A DNA stretch of 64,000 nucleotides, taken from the NCBI GenBank assembly GCA_038212325.1, contig JBBQUQ010000002.1:6514-70513 (forward strand), read 5' to 3'. Positions 8,000 to 16,318 of the stretch are shown in pieces. The notes beneath the pieces were generated by a model that saw nothing but the letters and a program-made list of their open reading frames with translations, was not told the origin of the DNA and ran no database searches. Position 1 is the stretch's first letter. The number at the start of each line of letters is the position of its first letter. The stretch comes from CAIVAT01 sp038212325 (GTDB lineage Bacteria; Bacteroidota; Bacteroidia; Bacteroidales; FEN-979). Made by a program: the position numbers and the translations under genes.

Positions 8000-9271
8000 T
8001 TATTGGATAAAATCCGGATAGCGGAAGACTTTCTCCTCGTAATTCTTCAAAAGCACATAATCGTCTTCACGTCCGACAACATACTCCGGCAGCAGCGGGA
8101 TCTTTCCCCCTCCTCCCGGTGCATCGACCACGTAGGTTGGAATGGCGTATCCGCTGGTATGACCGCGCAAGCCTTTGATGATCTCAAGCCCTTTCGCAAT
8201 AGTGGTACGGAAATGGCCCGAACCGACCACCGGATCGCATTGATACAGGTAATAGGGGCGAACCCTTATTTTCATGAGTGCATGCAGCAGGTTTTTCATC
8301 ACCTGAATATCATCATTGATCCCCTTCAGCAATACAGTCTGGCTTCCGAGTGGGATGCCTGAATTGGCAAGCCTTTCGCATGCTTCCTTAACCTCAGGGG
8401 TGATCTCGTCGGCGTGGGTAAAATGGATACTCATGTACAGCGGATGGTATTTTTTCAGCATGTTGACCAGCGGCCGTGTGATGCGTTGCGGAAGCACAGC
8501 AGGAACTTTGGTGCCGATGCGGATGATCTCGACATGCGGGATGCTCCGCAGCCGCGACAGGAGATACTCGACATGCAAATCGGGCATGGTAAGCGGATCT
8601 CCTCCCGATACCAGAACATCTCGAACCTCTTTGTGTTGCTCGATATAGTTCAGGCCCGCTTCCCAGGATTTTACGCCGATATGGCATTTGTTTTTCGCCA
8701 CCATCCTCGTGCGGGTGCAGTAACGGCAATAAGTTGAACAAAATCCTGTTACCAGGAACAAAACCCGGTCGGGATAACGGTGAACAATATTCGGAACCGG
8801 GCTGTCATGCTCTTCCGATAATGGATCAGAAGCTTCACCCGAATGAAGAAGAAATTCGTCGAAAACAGGGACAACGCTCTTGCGCAAGGCCTGTTCAGGA
8901 TTGTCTCTGTCAAGAAGGCTGATATAGTAAGGAGATATCCGCAATGGCAGCGACTGACGGTTTGCCACATCAGGCCTGACTTCGTTATCACTCAGATGTA
9001 TGTACCTGGCAAGCTGTTCGATGCTCCGCGCGCTGTTCTTTATCTGCCAGTGCCAGTTATTCCAGTCTTTGACTGTAGCATCAGGAAAATACGTTTGCAA
9101 AAACGCCAAAGATCTTTCACTGACAGTGGCTTTATCGCGGTCGGTGCGTGACTTGAAATACTCGTCTAAGAGGGTTGCTTCGTCTATAAAGGTGGGCTGA
9201 CTTGGGGGCTCTTCTTCTTCTGATAATTCTATGGGTGGGATAACCAGTTTTTCTGAAGGGTTCTTTTCCAT
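8000..9271 (-). CDS. kamA: Lysine 2,3-aminomutase (KamA-type radical SAM enzyme)
   Basis: 423 residues from the ATG at 9271; an in-frame TTG at 9304 is less likely. The radical SAM cluster motif is Cys178-x3-Cys182-x2-Cys185 (CSTYCRYC). The PLP-binding Lys390 lies in DAPGGGGK. Asp346 (YQCD) and Asp383 (VVDAP) are spaced 37 residues apart and Asp383-Lys390 are 7 apart, the same spacing as Asp293, Asp330 and Lys337 of the clostridial enzyme, where the two Asp bind the lysine side-chain amine. Glutamate-specific relatives lack these Asp. The predicted reaction is L-lysine to L-beta-lysine. It leads a tight operon with two ATP-grasp ligases and a GNAT enzyme. Confidence 0.9.
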   Translation of the reverse strand: MEKNPSEKLVIPPIELSEEEEPPSQPTFIDEATLLDEYFKSRTDRDKATVSERSLAFLQTYFPDATVKDWNNWHWQIKNSARSIEQLARYIHLSDNEVRPDVANRQSLPLRISPYYISLLDRDNPEQALRKSVVPVFDEFLLHSGEASDPLSEEHDSPVPNIVHRYPDRVLFLVTGFCSTYCRYCTRTRMVAKNKCHIGVKSWEAGLNYIEQHKEVRDVLVSGGDPLTMPDLHVEYLLSRLRSIPHVEIIRIGTKVPAVLPQRITRPLVNMLKKYHPLYMSIHFTHADEITPEVKEACERLANSGIPLGSQTVLLKGINDDIQVMKNLLHALMKIRVRPYYLYQCDPVVGSGHFRTTIAKGLEIIKGLRGHTSGYAIPTYVVDAPGGGGKIPLLPEYVVGREDDYVLLKNYEEKVFRYPDFIQ

Positions 9272-9397
9272 TTGTGCAATTCTCGGTTTGGAGGTTAAAT
9301 TCAACGATGCCCTCGGCCTGTTAAATAAATATTTAATTGTTTATGAATCTGTTTATTATATTCAGCAAAGGGGTTCAATGAAACTGTCAAAATTCAA

Positions 9398-9429
9398 TTG
9401 CAAATAGGGACAAAATTTCTGTACTTTTG
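9398..9429 (+). promoter_or_regulatory. Bacteroidota-type promoter of the alpha/beta hydrolase gene
   Basis: TTG at 9398-9400, 21 bases, then TACTTTTG at 9422-9429, fitting TTTG/TAnnTTTG. It lies 54 bases before the hydrolase ATG and downstream of nothing else on that strand. Confidence 0.6.
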
Positions 9430-9483
9430 ACACATCCTAAAGATTATTTTTCAACAAAATTTTGTTAATAAACCAATGAAAAA

Positions 9484-10254
9484 ATGAAGTTGCATTGCCG
9501 GCAATTCGGAACTGGTCAGCCTGTGGTGATTTTGCATGGCTTATTTGGGCTTTCAGACAATTGGGTCACCTTTGGCCGGCAGCTTGGCGATCATTATTCC
9601 GTTTACATTCCTGATCTTCGTAACCATGGGCAGTCTCCACACAGCAAGGTGTTCGATTTTCCATCCCTTGAAAACGACCTTGTTGAAATGGTTGAAGAAT
9701 ACGGGTTCGAGAGCATCTGCCTGATCGGTCATTCGCTGGGCGGAAAAACAGCAATGTATTTCACCCTTGACCATCCGCGGCTTGTTAAAAGGCTGGTCGT
9801 TGTCGACATCTCCCTTCGTAAATCCCCTCCCGGCCGCGATCATCAGCAATTGCTTAATGCCATGATGGCTGTAGACTTCAGTGTCGCAAAGTCAAGAAGC
9901 GATGTTGAAAGGCAACTGCACGACCAGGTGAAAAGTCCTGCACTGAGGCAGTTTTTACTGAAAAACGTTTACTGGCGCGATCGCCACAGCCTCGACTGGC
10001 GGCTAAACCTCCCTTCCATCAACGACAACCTGTTATCAATTTTTGAGGGGGTGGGTGCTGCAGGGGTTTATGAGGGGCCGACCTTGTTCATACGTGGAGG
10101 ATTGTCGGAATATATTCGGGATGCAGACATCGCCGACCTGAAATTGAAATTCCCCGGGGCGGAGGTGAATACCATTGCGAATGCTTCGCACTGGGTTCAC
10201 GCGGATGCGCCCGGGGAATTTTACAGCCTTGTGAAAAATTTCCTTGACCGCTGA
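9484..10254 (+). CDS. Alpha/beta-fold hydrolase (YbfF-like esterase)
   Basis: 256 residues. The oxyanion-hole region reads VVILHGLFGLSDNW, the nucleophile elbow is LIGHSLGG near residues 80-87 with Ser as nucleophile, an acidic residue follows FIRGG, and the catalytic His is in ASHWVHADAP near residue 240. This is the layout of YbfF and related esterases that hydrolyse short acyl esters or thioesters. The substrate is unknown. It has its own promoter and abuts the stop of the converging DUF5668-type gene directly (10254/10255). Confidence 0.85.
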   Translation: MKLHCRQFGTGQPVVILHGLFGLSDNWVTFGRQLGDHYSVYIPDLRNHGQSPHSKVFDFPSLENDLVEMVEEYGFESICLIGHSLGGKTAMYFTLDHPRLVKRLVVVDISLRKSPPGRDHQQLLNAMMAVDFSVAKSRSDVERQLHDQVKSPALRQFLLKNVYWRDRHSLDWRLNLPSINDNLLSIFEGVGAAGVYEGPTLFIRGGLSEYIRDADIADLKLKFPGAEVNTIANASHWVHADAPGEFYSLVKNFLDR

Positions 10255-11190
10255 TTAGTAGCGGTTAATTTCAATCTTCGAAATTGCGGTTTTGATCGTG
10301 AGGTAGATTTTATTTTTTCCGGTAGAGAAATTAGCTGTTTGATATATCCCGTCTCCTTTTTTGGTGAACCCTTCGAACTCCTTGCTGATCATGAAGGATT
10401 CGGATTTGATCTGGCATCCCGATTCCTTTGGGATTTCAACTTTAATGGATGATGCGCCTGCATTGAATGTCATGACGGTGAGAGGGTTCTTGTCGCCGAT
10501 TTTGATATCGATGGAGGATGCACCTGCATTGATGCTGGTGGTGTCGATTTTATAATCTCTCAGGTCCATGAAGATTTCAGCAGCCCCGATATCAAAATCA
10601 AGATTCCAGAACGGCTTCTCGCTTAATTTAATATCGACTTTGTTTTCACTGACCGAATGCCTGATGCCTGTTTTTTCGAGCGATAGATTGATTTGCTTCC
10701 GGCCATTGTCATCGGTCGAAGTCAGTGAGTAGTTCCCGATGTCGCCGGTTTTATTGAATGAAAGAAAATCGGAGGTTACCCCTTGAAGGTTAAAATTGCC
10801 TGCAGCAGCCTGGAGTTTTAAAGAGCCTTTCGTGACCAGTGAATCAAATGGAACGCTCAGGTTCTGCGGCTGATAGTTGTATGTTGAACTGTCATCTTCA
10901 GCTTCCCAGTCTTTGTCGGAAAAGCCTCGGAAATTGTGCAGATGAAACCACGACGACCTTTCGGCAATCCGGTTGAAAAAGATTACTGTGAGCGCCAGCA
11001 CCCCAACAAGGGCTATGATTTTTATCCCGTCTTTAATGGGCAGGATGGAGATGCCCCAAAGGATCAGGATCAACGGCCAAAGGCTCCACAGGGTGCGAAA
11101 TCCGAATTCCAATACGCCGAAATTATTTAGCATAAACAATATCCCGACAGCGATCAGGATAATGGCCCAGAATACATGACGATATTTCAT
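10255..11190 (-). CDS. Membrane protein with LiaI/LiaF-like N-terminal segments and beta-helical extracytoplasmic domain
   Basis: 311 residues. Three closely spaced hydrophobic helices (about residues 8-25, 32-50, 55-75) with the phrase LWSLWPLILILWG resemble the DUF5668/LiaI-LiaF group. The C-terminal two thirds are repeating beta strands with NAGASSIDIKIG and NAGASSIKVEI, typical of the toast-rack (DUF4097-like) fold. These proteins are linked to envelope stress responses. It follows the PspC-domain gene by 12 bases in the same direction, and both carry the same type of membrane segment, so they probably form a unit. No biochemical role is known to me. Confidence 0.75.
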   Translation of the reverse strand: MKYRHVFWAIILIAVGILFMLNNFGVLEFGFRTLWSLWPLILILWGISILPIKDGIKIIALVGVLALTVIFFNRIAERSSWFHLHNFRGFSDKDWEAEDDSSTYNYQPQNLSVPFDSLVTKGSLKLQAAAGNFNLQGVTSDFLSFNKTGDIGNYSLTSTDDNGRKQINLSLEKTGIRHSVSENKVDIKLSEKPFWNLDFDIGAAEIFMDLRDYKIDTTSINAGASSIDIKIGDKNPLTVMTFNAGASSIKVEIPKESGCQIKSESFMISKEFEGFTKKGDGIYQTANFSTGKNKIYLTIKTAISKIEINRY

Positions 11191-11202
11191 TGATGCAGGG
11201 TT

Positions 11203-11730
11203 TTAGGATTGGTGAGTACTGCGATTCCTTTTTGTTACAGCATTGATCAGAAGGCCGATCCCGATTACGATGAGGATTACCGGCCAAAGATCGCCAAAAT
11301 TGATTTGCGGAATGAGTTCATCCGCCAGGAAAAGGGCCCCCAGTGTGATGAGAACCAGTCCTCCGATCAAGCTGCCTTTGTTCCGCTCTTTTGTTTGTGC
11401 GATCGGGACTGATTTATAAGGGGCTGATTCAGCGTTCGCGTCGCCTGCAGTATAACCTGTCGCATCGGCGGTATAATCGGGAGATCCTGGGTTTTGAGGC
11501 TGGAAATCTGATCGCGCATGAGTTGCAGACGGCTGCACTCTGACCGGATTTTCAGGGGTGACGATCCAGAGAACCAGGTAGATAAGGAACCCTCCTCCGC
11601 CAGCAAGGGTGAGTATAACAAAGGCCAGCCGGATGAGCAATGGATCCATCACAAAATATTCGGCAAGGCCGCCGGCAACACCGGAAAATTTGCGATCGAC
11701 AATGCTTCGGTAAAGACGTTTTGATTCCAT
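11203..11730 (-). CDS. PspC-domain membrane protein
   Basis: 175 residues. The N-terminus LYRSIVDRKFSGVAGGLAEYFVMDP through FLIYLVLWIVTPE is a textbook PspC domain with one amphipathic segment and one membrane helix. A polar linker (about residues 70-120) is followed by two more hydrophobic helices with FGDLWPVILIVIGIGLLI, like the segment of the next gene. PspC proteins in Proteobacteria help sense inner-membrane stress; in this phylum the role is less defined. It is co-directional with the LiaF-like gene. Confidence 0.85.
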   Translation of the reverse strand: MESKRLYRSIVDRKFSGVAGGLAEYFVMDPLLIRLAFVILTLAGGGGFLIYLVLWIVTPENPVRVQPSATHARSDFQPQNPGSPDYTADATGYTAGDANAESAPYKSVPIAQTKERNKGSLIGGLVLITLGALFLADELIPQINFGDLWPVILIVIGIGLLINAVTKRNRSTHQS

Positions 11731-11796
11731 GATATTGATTATTTGATTGATTTCCGGGGTTAGACGGTGCCGGCAGAAATAAGTTACATTGTTTGA

Positions 11797-12630
11797 TTAC
11801 CCGGCTGGCACCTGTTTTTTCCGGTAGATCCGCGACGATATTGCAAGACTCAATTCAAACAGGGCGTAAAGCGGAAACGCAACGACCATCTGACTGAAAA
11901 TATCGGGGCTGGGTGTAATTACACCGGCGATGATCAGGATGCCGATCATGGTATGTTTCCTGTATTTTCGCAGGTACTTGGGGGTAATGATGCCGATCCT
12001 GGTGAGGAAAAGGATTAAAACAGGGAGCTCAAACAGAAGCCCCATCAGGAGGGTCATGAGGGTGATAGAACTGACATAGGATGTCAGTGCGATCTGGTTG
12101 GTGACAGCGGCGCTCACGGCATAACCCCCCAGGAAATTGATCATCAGCGGCGCCACGATAAAGTAACTGAACAGTACGCCAACGATGAACAAGATTGAAA
12201 TGATGCTTACGGCACCCCTTGAATTCCTGATCTCCTGGTCATTGAGGCCCGGCTTCACGAATCTCCACAGTTCCCAGAGCACATAAGGGAGTGCCAGAAT
12301 TAACCCTGCAACCAGTGAAATGTTCATGTGCGCGGTAAATTGGCCGGCCAGGTTGATGTTGATCAGCTGGAATTGCGACGGATCGATGCACAGCGATGGC
12401 ATCGAAACCCATTCGCCAAGCTTGCAGAAAGCACGGTAGGTGATGAATGTTTTCGACTTCGGGGCAAGGATGATTTCATCAAACAGTACCTCCTTGAATG
12501 CAAAGGCAGCAATCGAAGTGACTAAAATGGAGATTACAATCCGCCAAAGTGTCCCGCGCAGTTCGTCAAGGTGTTCCCAAAACGTCATCTCCGACTGCTT
12601 ATCCTGTTCAGGCGGGTGTTGTCTTCTCAT
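11797..12630 (-). CDS. tatC: Sec-independent (twin-arginine) translocase subunit TatC
   Basis: 277 residues from the ATG at 12630. The open frame extends 36 codons upstream, but MTFWEHLDELRGTLWRIV is the conserved TatC cytoplasmic N-terminus and falls at the expected place. Six hydrophobic helices are visible, with PYVLWELWRFVKPGL after the second and FELPVLILFL later, both family signatures. A longer periplasmic loop (around FITYRAFCKLGEWVSMPSLCIDPSQF) follows helix 1. TatC recognises twin-arginine signal peptides of folded proteins. The matching TatA-type protein is encoded 10 kb away. It is divergent from a small Lys-rich gene. Confidence 0.93.
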   Translation of the reverse strand: MRRQHPPEQDKQSEMTFWEHLDELRGTLWRIVISILVTSIAAFAFKEVLFDEIILAPKSKTFITYRAFCKLGEWVSMPSLCIDPSQFQLININLAGQFTAHMNISLVAGLILALPYVLWELWRFVKPGLNDQEIRNSRGAVSIISILFIVGVLFSYFIVAPLMINFLGGYAVSAAVTNQIALTSYVSSITLMTLLMGLLFELPVLILFLTRIGIITPKYLRKYRKHTMIGILIIAGVITPSPDIFSQMVVAFPLYALFELSLAISSRIYRKKQVPAG

Positions 12631-12679
12631 TTTATTTAAATATGGGCAAAGGTATTGATAAAAAAAATTCACCGGTTCA

Positions 12680-12710
12680 TTTGTATTCAGGATATAATTT
12701 TGTATTTTTG
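12680..12710 (+). promoter_or_regulatory. Bacteroidota-type promoter of the small Lys-rich gene
   Basis: TTTG at 12680-12683, exactly 19 bases, then TATTTTTG at 12703-12710: a perfect match to the phylum consensus, 16 bases before the ATG at 12727. Confidence 0.75.
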
Positions 12711-12726
12711 AATAAATATATAACCC

Positions 12727-12987
12727 ATGGCTGAACAACGCGAAATAATTCTTGAACAGATGCTCAAGGTTTTAAAGGATATTGAAACCAATACCTGCGA
12801 TAAACAATTCTTCCCTGATACAAATCTCCTGGAAAAGAAACTTGACCATATCATCGATCTGCACGAAAAAGAGATTGAGTTGCTGAAAGTCCTAGGCAAC
12901 GATCGTTGCACCTGCAAAAAGAACAAGGCCAGGAAGCCGAAAAAGGAGAAGAAAGAAAAAAAGGAGAAGAAGGTTAAGAAGTCCTAA
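12727..12987 (+). CDS. Small Lys-rich protein of unknown function, 86 aa
   Basis: Residues 1-55 form an acidic, probably coiled-coil segment (LEQMLKVLKDIE, LEKKLDHIIDLHEKEIELL). A Cys pair follows (CTCKK), and the tail of about 20 residues is almost entirely Lys and Glu. A strong promoter lies just upstream, which argues for a real gene. The basic tail could bind nucleic acid or membranes. I do not recognise a family. Its last 4 bases overlap the converging CnrX-like gene. Confidence 0.65.
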   Translation: MAEQREIILEQMLKVLKDIETNTCDKQFFPDTNLLEKKLDHIIDLHEKEIELLKVLGNDRCTCKKNKARKPKKEKKEKKEKKVKKS

Positions 12988-13490
12988 TGCATTTGCCCGT
13001 GGCGGTAACGGTGTTTCATCTGCCCGTTCTGCATTGGACATCCGTATAAATCACGGTAGAGGGCAGAAAGCCTTTGGGCCTGGTCGGGTGTGCAAACCCG
13101 CTTCAATGCACTGAATTGTTTAATGTTTTCCTTCTGGATTTTCATTTGCAATACAGCGAGTTGAGCGACAAAGGTATTTAATTGCAACGTATCGGGCGAC
13201 TCCTTTTCCAGTTCTGTGAGGATGGATGCCCGCATCTCCTTGATTGTTGCCGCAATAGGCTCAGCTGATTCCGTATAAACCTTATTGATCGCAGTGACTT
13301 GCTGGTTTTGATCGGCCGATAGGTTCAATTCATCACGGAATGCAATGCATTGCTGCTCCTCAGGGGAACAACATGGGGCTGCTGCCGGTGGTTTTGAGAA
13401 AAGAAAAAAGCTGACCAGGGCCGATATGTTGATTGCCACCAGGATAATCAGCACCCAGAAAATAAAACGGTTTCTGTGAAAAAAATTCAT
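12984..13490 (-). CDS. Periplasmic metal-sensor-like protein (CnrX/ZraP/Spy type), membrane anchored
   Basis: 168 residues. An N-terminal membrane helix (about residues 9-31) is followed by PCCSPEEQQC and a helical region with LNLSADQNQQVTAINKVY and a TPDQAQRLSALYRDL segment, the pattern of the heavy-metal-resistance / Spy-like helical hairpin. The C-terminus is His/Met rich (MQNGQMKHRYRHGQMH), consistent with metal binding. It lies 4 bases after the anti-sigma gene in an operon with an ECF sigma factor, the arrangement of the cobalt/nickel cnrYXH system, where the periplasmic sensor controls release of the sigma factor. Metal specificity is unknown. Confidence 0.78.
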   Translation of the reverse strand: MNFFHRNRFIFWVLIILVAINISALVSFFLFSKPPAAAPCCSPEEQQCIAFRDELNLSADQNQQVTAINKVYTESAEPIAATIKEMRASILTELEKESPDTLQLNTFVAQLAVLQMKIQKENIKQFSALKRVCTPDQAQRLSALYRDLYGCPMQNGQMKHRYRHGQMH

Positions 13491-13494
13491 GGCG

Positions 13495-13944
13495 TTATTT
13501 GTTTATGATCAGTGTTTTATCTTCATCAACGAATTCTGAAATGAAGAGGTTTGATCTGAGGAATTCAATATTGTCTGACAGGTTTGCCGACTGGTTTGCG
13601 AGGGCATGCCCGTTTTTTGCGGTGTATGATCCGATGAGGGTACCACACAGAAGGGCAACCGCGATTGTTACAGGCTGCAACACGCGAATCCATCGCGGCA
13701 TGCTGCTGATACTTGACTTTTCAAATTTATTTTCAATATGTTGCAGGATGCGTGTCGCTGCAAAGGGATTAGGTTCGGCTGCTTTTTCCAATTGAATAAG
13801 TGCGTCCAGTTTATTATATTCAACCAACAACTGGCCGCAGGCAGGGCATGATGCTGCATGGTGCTCGAAGGAGTGATGTGATTCTGCAGGAAGTTTCCCC
13901 TCCCTGAAGTTCACGATCCCGGATTTAAAATCAAGACAGTTCAT
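13495..13944 (-). CDS. Anti-sigma factor with putative zinc-finger
   Basis: 149 residues. A cytoplasmic N-terminal domain contains the zinc-binding His-x3-Cys-x2-Cys (HAASCPAC, residues about 28-36) of zinc-finger anti-sigma factors. A single hydrophobic segment (about residues 90-110, VLQPVTIAVALLCGTLIGSY) places the rest outside the membrane. The gene begins 3 bases after the sigma-factor stop, so the partners are translationally linked. It should bind and silence the neighbouring ECF sigma factor until the periplasmic signal arrives. Confidence 0.85.
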   Translation of the reverse strand: MNCLDFKSGIVNFREGKLPAESHHSFEHHAASCPACGQLLVEYNKLDALIQLEKAAEPNPFAATRILQHIENKFEKSSISSMPRWIRVLQPVTIAVALLCGTLIGSYTAKNGHALANQSANLSDNIEFLRSNLFISEFVDEDKTLIINK

Positions 13945-13947
13945 GGG

Positions 13948-14529
13948 TCAGGTTTTTTGATATTCTGAAAATTGAGGCTTTAAATGTTTCTGAAGGTTGA
14001 TCCGTGCCCGGTGAATCAGCGATTCAACGGCGGGCAACGCGATTTTCATGATGTCGGCTATTTGCCTGTATGGCAGATCGTCAAACTTATTCAGCACAAA
14101 GGCGATTCGCTGGTTTTCAGGCAAACGGTTCACTGCTGCCTGCAGCAGTCTGCGATTTTCATTCTGTTCTAAATCATTTTGTGAAACAGATGGTTCAGGA
14201 TCGGTCAAGTTTCCATGTGCACCCGGCTGTCGGAAAAGAGATTCAATACGCACCATTACTCCTTTTCGTTTTTGCTTCTTAACCATGTTAAGTGATTTGT
14301 TGACGGTAATCCGGTAAATCCAGGTTGAAAGCGAAGAAGAGTGCTTAAACGAATGCACCGAACGTATGATGTCGATGAAAATTTCCTGCGACAAATCCTC
14401 TGCATCTTCCATATTCCCGACAAAATAGCATGCGGTTTTAATAACCTCTCGCTGATATCGGGTCACCAGGTATTGAAAGGCATTGCGATCACGCCGTAGG
14501 ATTCCTTCAACTAACTCCGGTTCTGTCAT
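13948..14529 (-). CDS. ECF-family RNA polymerase sigma factor
   Basis: 193 residues from the ATG at 14529; the frame is open 15 codons further but MTEPELVEGILRRDRNAFQYLV is the natural start of region 2. Region 2 shows DAEDLSQEIFIDIIRS and FKHSSSLSTWIYRITVN. Region 4 shows RLPENQRIAFVLNKFDDLPYRQIADIMKIALPAVESLIHRARINLQK, with the helix-turn-helix. It directs RNA polymerase to a small regulon. The operon order (Cys-rich secreted protein, sigma, anti-sigma, periplasmic sensor) suggests metal or thiol stress as the signal. Confidence 0.92.
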   Translation of the reverse strand: MTEPELVEGILRRDRNAFQYLVTRYQREVIKTACYFVGNMEDAEDLSQEIFIDIIRSVHSFKHSSSLSTWIYRITVNKSLNMVKKQKRKGVMVRIESLFRQPGAHGNLTDPEPSVSQNDLEQNENRRLLQAAVNRLPENQRIAFVLNKFDDLPYRQIADIMKIALPAVESLIHRARINLQKHLKPQFSEYQKT

Positions 14530-14604
14530 GCTGGCTGGTAAAGTGGTAAAAGCCGGCAAATGCTTCAAAAGCAAGGTCTGCCGGCTTTAAAATGAAGGGT
14601 AGTT

Positions 14605-15006
14605 TTATTTGTTTGGTTTTGTTGCCGGTGCATTACTCCCCTTGCTGCCGCAACAATTCCCATGCTGGTGGCCCTGTCCGCCGCATTTGGCAGCACCCTG
14701 GCCTTTTCCACAACCACTTCCGAAACCTTGTCCTTTGCCGTTGCAGGTGCCTGTCCCTTTGCATTTACCGGTAGTTCCGCAGTTGTCGCATTTGCCGTCG
14801 CCATTTTTATCAACGAAATTCTTGCCCTGCATGGCTGGCTTAGCGCAACAACTATTTTTGCTGATGTCTGATTTATCAGTGGGGGCGGTGACTGATTTTG
14901 TGTCGGTTTGTGCAGAATTGTCGGTTGCAGCCGCCTGCGAGAAGGTCATCCCGGAAAAAAATGCCAGCAGGATAAAAGTTAAAAAAATTCTTGATGCAGT
15001 TTTCAT
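14605..15006 (-). CDS. Secreted Cys/Gly-rich protein, probably metal binding
   Basis: 133 residues. A signal peptide (cleavage after TFSQA) is followed by a Thr/Asp-rich linker, then ten cysteines in a Gly-rich tail: SCCAKP, DKNGDGKCDNCG, GKCKG, GTCNG, GSGCG, AAKCG and GNCCG, plus GHQHG. The DxNxDG stretch resembles a calcium loop, but with CDNC attached it is equally a metal or redox site. It precedes the ECF sigma gene by 75 bases in the same direction and is a likely effector of the module. The Gly/Cys composition is unlike its neighbours. I know no named family. Confidence 0.7.
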   Translation of the reverse strand: MKTASRIFLTFILLAFFSGMTFSQAAATDNSAQTDTKSVTAPTDKSDISKNSCCAKPAMQGKNFVDKNGDGKCDNCGTTGKCKGTGTCNGKGQGFGSGCGKGQGAAKCGGQGHQHGNCCGSKGSNAPATKPNK

Positions 15007-15091
15007 TTTTTGTCTGTTTTAGTGAATGAATAAAGAATATGTAAGTTAGACAACATAATAATGAAAAACTTGCGGTCCTGCTGAAAATATT

Positions 15092-16186
15092 TTATTTTTT
15101 GCAGGGATAATTCACCGCACGCATGTCGCAGTTGTGTGTTTCGCAGCAGGTATCACAAACACGTTTGAACACTCTGAAACCGGTAAGTTCAATATTTCCT
15201 GATTCATAATCCACCCTGGCCGGCTCTTGTCGCATGAGGTCGGTGCTGAGGTATTTTTTATTGCAATCAGCAAAAACAGTAACCACCGCGGCATCTGGTC
15301 CAAGTTCATTCTGGATCTTCAGGGCTCCGAGGAAATTGGCCCCCGAGGATATCCCCACAGCAAGGCCAAGCTGTCTGGAGAGTTTCTGGGCGAGGATAAT
15401 TGAGTCGCCATCCGGAACTGCGACAATCCGGTCGAGCTGGTCAAGTTTAACGATTGCAGGAATAAACTCATCGCTGATGCCCTGTATACGGTGGCTTCCC
15501 ACTTTGTGACCGGTCGACATGGTTGGAGATTCGGCCGGTTCCAGCGGGTGTATTTTAATTGAGGGGCTTAACGATTTCAGGTACCGTCCAACACCCATCA
15601 CTGTACCCCCGGTTCCGACACCTGCGATAAATGCATCCGGTGTTATCCCTTGATAAGCAAGCTGGTACCATATTTCAGGTCCGGTCGTTTTCTCATGTGC
15701 TTCAGCATTGGCATCATTGGAGAACTGCTGCGGCAGAAAGATATCAGGTTCACGGGCGGCAATCTCTTCCGACATCCGGATGCTTCCGAGAAAACCACCC
15801 TGCTCTTTTGAAACCGGGATGATTTGTGCACCAAGGCTCTTGATGATATCAACCCGCTCTTTGCTCATCCAGTCGGGCATGATGATGCAAACGTTGTGCC
15901 CAAGGGCCTTACCAATGGCCGCAAATGCAATACCGGTGTTGCCGCTTGTTGCCTCCACGATGGTATCGCCGGGCTTGATGCGGTTTTCCGAATAAGCACG
16001 TTCCAGGATATACAGTGCCATCCGGTCTTTGATACTTCCTGTTATGTTATAGTGTTCGGACTTTGCATAAATAATCCTTTTATCACCCTTGTATCTGAAC
16101 TCGATGGCAAGCATGGGTGAGTTACCGATAAGGCGCCATAAATCGATGAAGCGAAGTTTGAACTTGTTGTCAATAGGTGAAATCAT
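15092..16186 (-). CDS. PLP-dependent cysteine synthase family protein with Cys-rich C-terminal extension
   Basis: 364 residues. The PLP lysine lies in NITGSIKDRMA (near residue 50), ATSGNTGIAFA binds the substrate carboxylate, and GVGTGGTVMGVGRYLK binds the PLP phosphate. This is the O-acetylserine sulfhydrylase / cystathionine beta-synthase fold, which makes cysteine or cystathionine. The core ends near residue 315; the last 25 residues contain seven cysteines (VCDTCCETHNC, YPCKK), absent from ordinary CysK. The tail could bind metal or carry sulfur. It is the first of several sulfur-related genes over the next 7 kb. The exact acceptor is not decided by the sequence. Confidence 0.85.
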   Translation of the reverse strand: MISPIDNKFKLRFIDLWRLIGNSPMLAIEFRYKGDKRIIYAKSEHYNITGSIKDRMALYILERAYSENRIKPGDTIVEATSGNTGIAFAAIGKALGHNVCIIMPDWMSKERVDIIKSLGAQIIPVSKEQGGFLGSIRMSEEIAAREPDIFLPQQFSNDANAEAHEKTTGPEIWYQLAYQGITPDAFIAGVGTGGTVMGVGRYLKSLSPSIKIHPLEPAESPTMSTGHKVGSHRIQGISDEFIPAIVKLDQLDRIVAVPDGDSIILAQKLSRQLGLAVGISSGANFLGALKIQNELGPDAAVVTVFADCNKKYLSTDLMRQEPARVDYESGNIELTGFRVFKRVCDTCCETHNCDMRAVNYPCKK

Positions 16187-16318
16187 GATAACTATTTATG
16201 AGCCGGATTTTAATGGCAGGGATTAAGCGGCTACAAAAATAGGAAAAAACAGCAATGAAAGGATTCATGCCGTAACCTTATCAGCGAAAATTGGTCGGAA
16301 AGTGAAGGATCACTTCCG

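Noticed and set aside
14609..15022. Plus-strand open frame over the Cys-rich protein gene
   Set aside because: It is a Pro/Leu-rich shadow of the Gly/Cys-rich gene; the minus-strand frame has a signal peptide and sensible composition.
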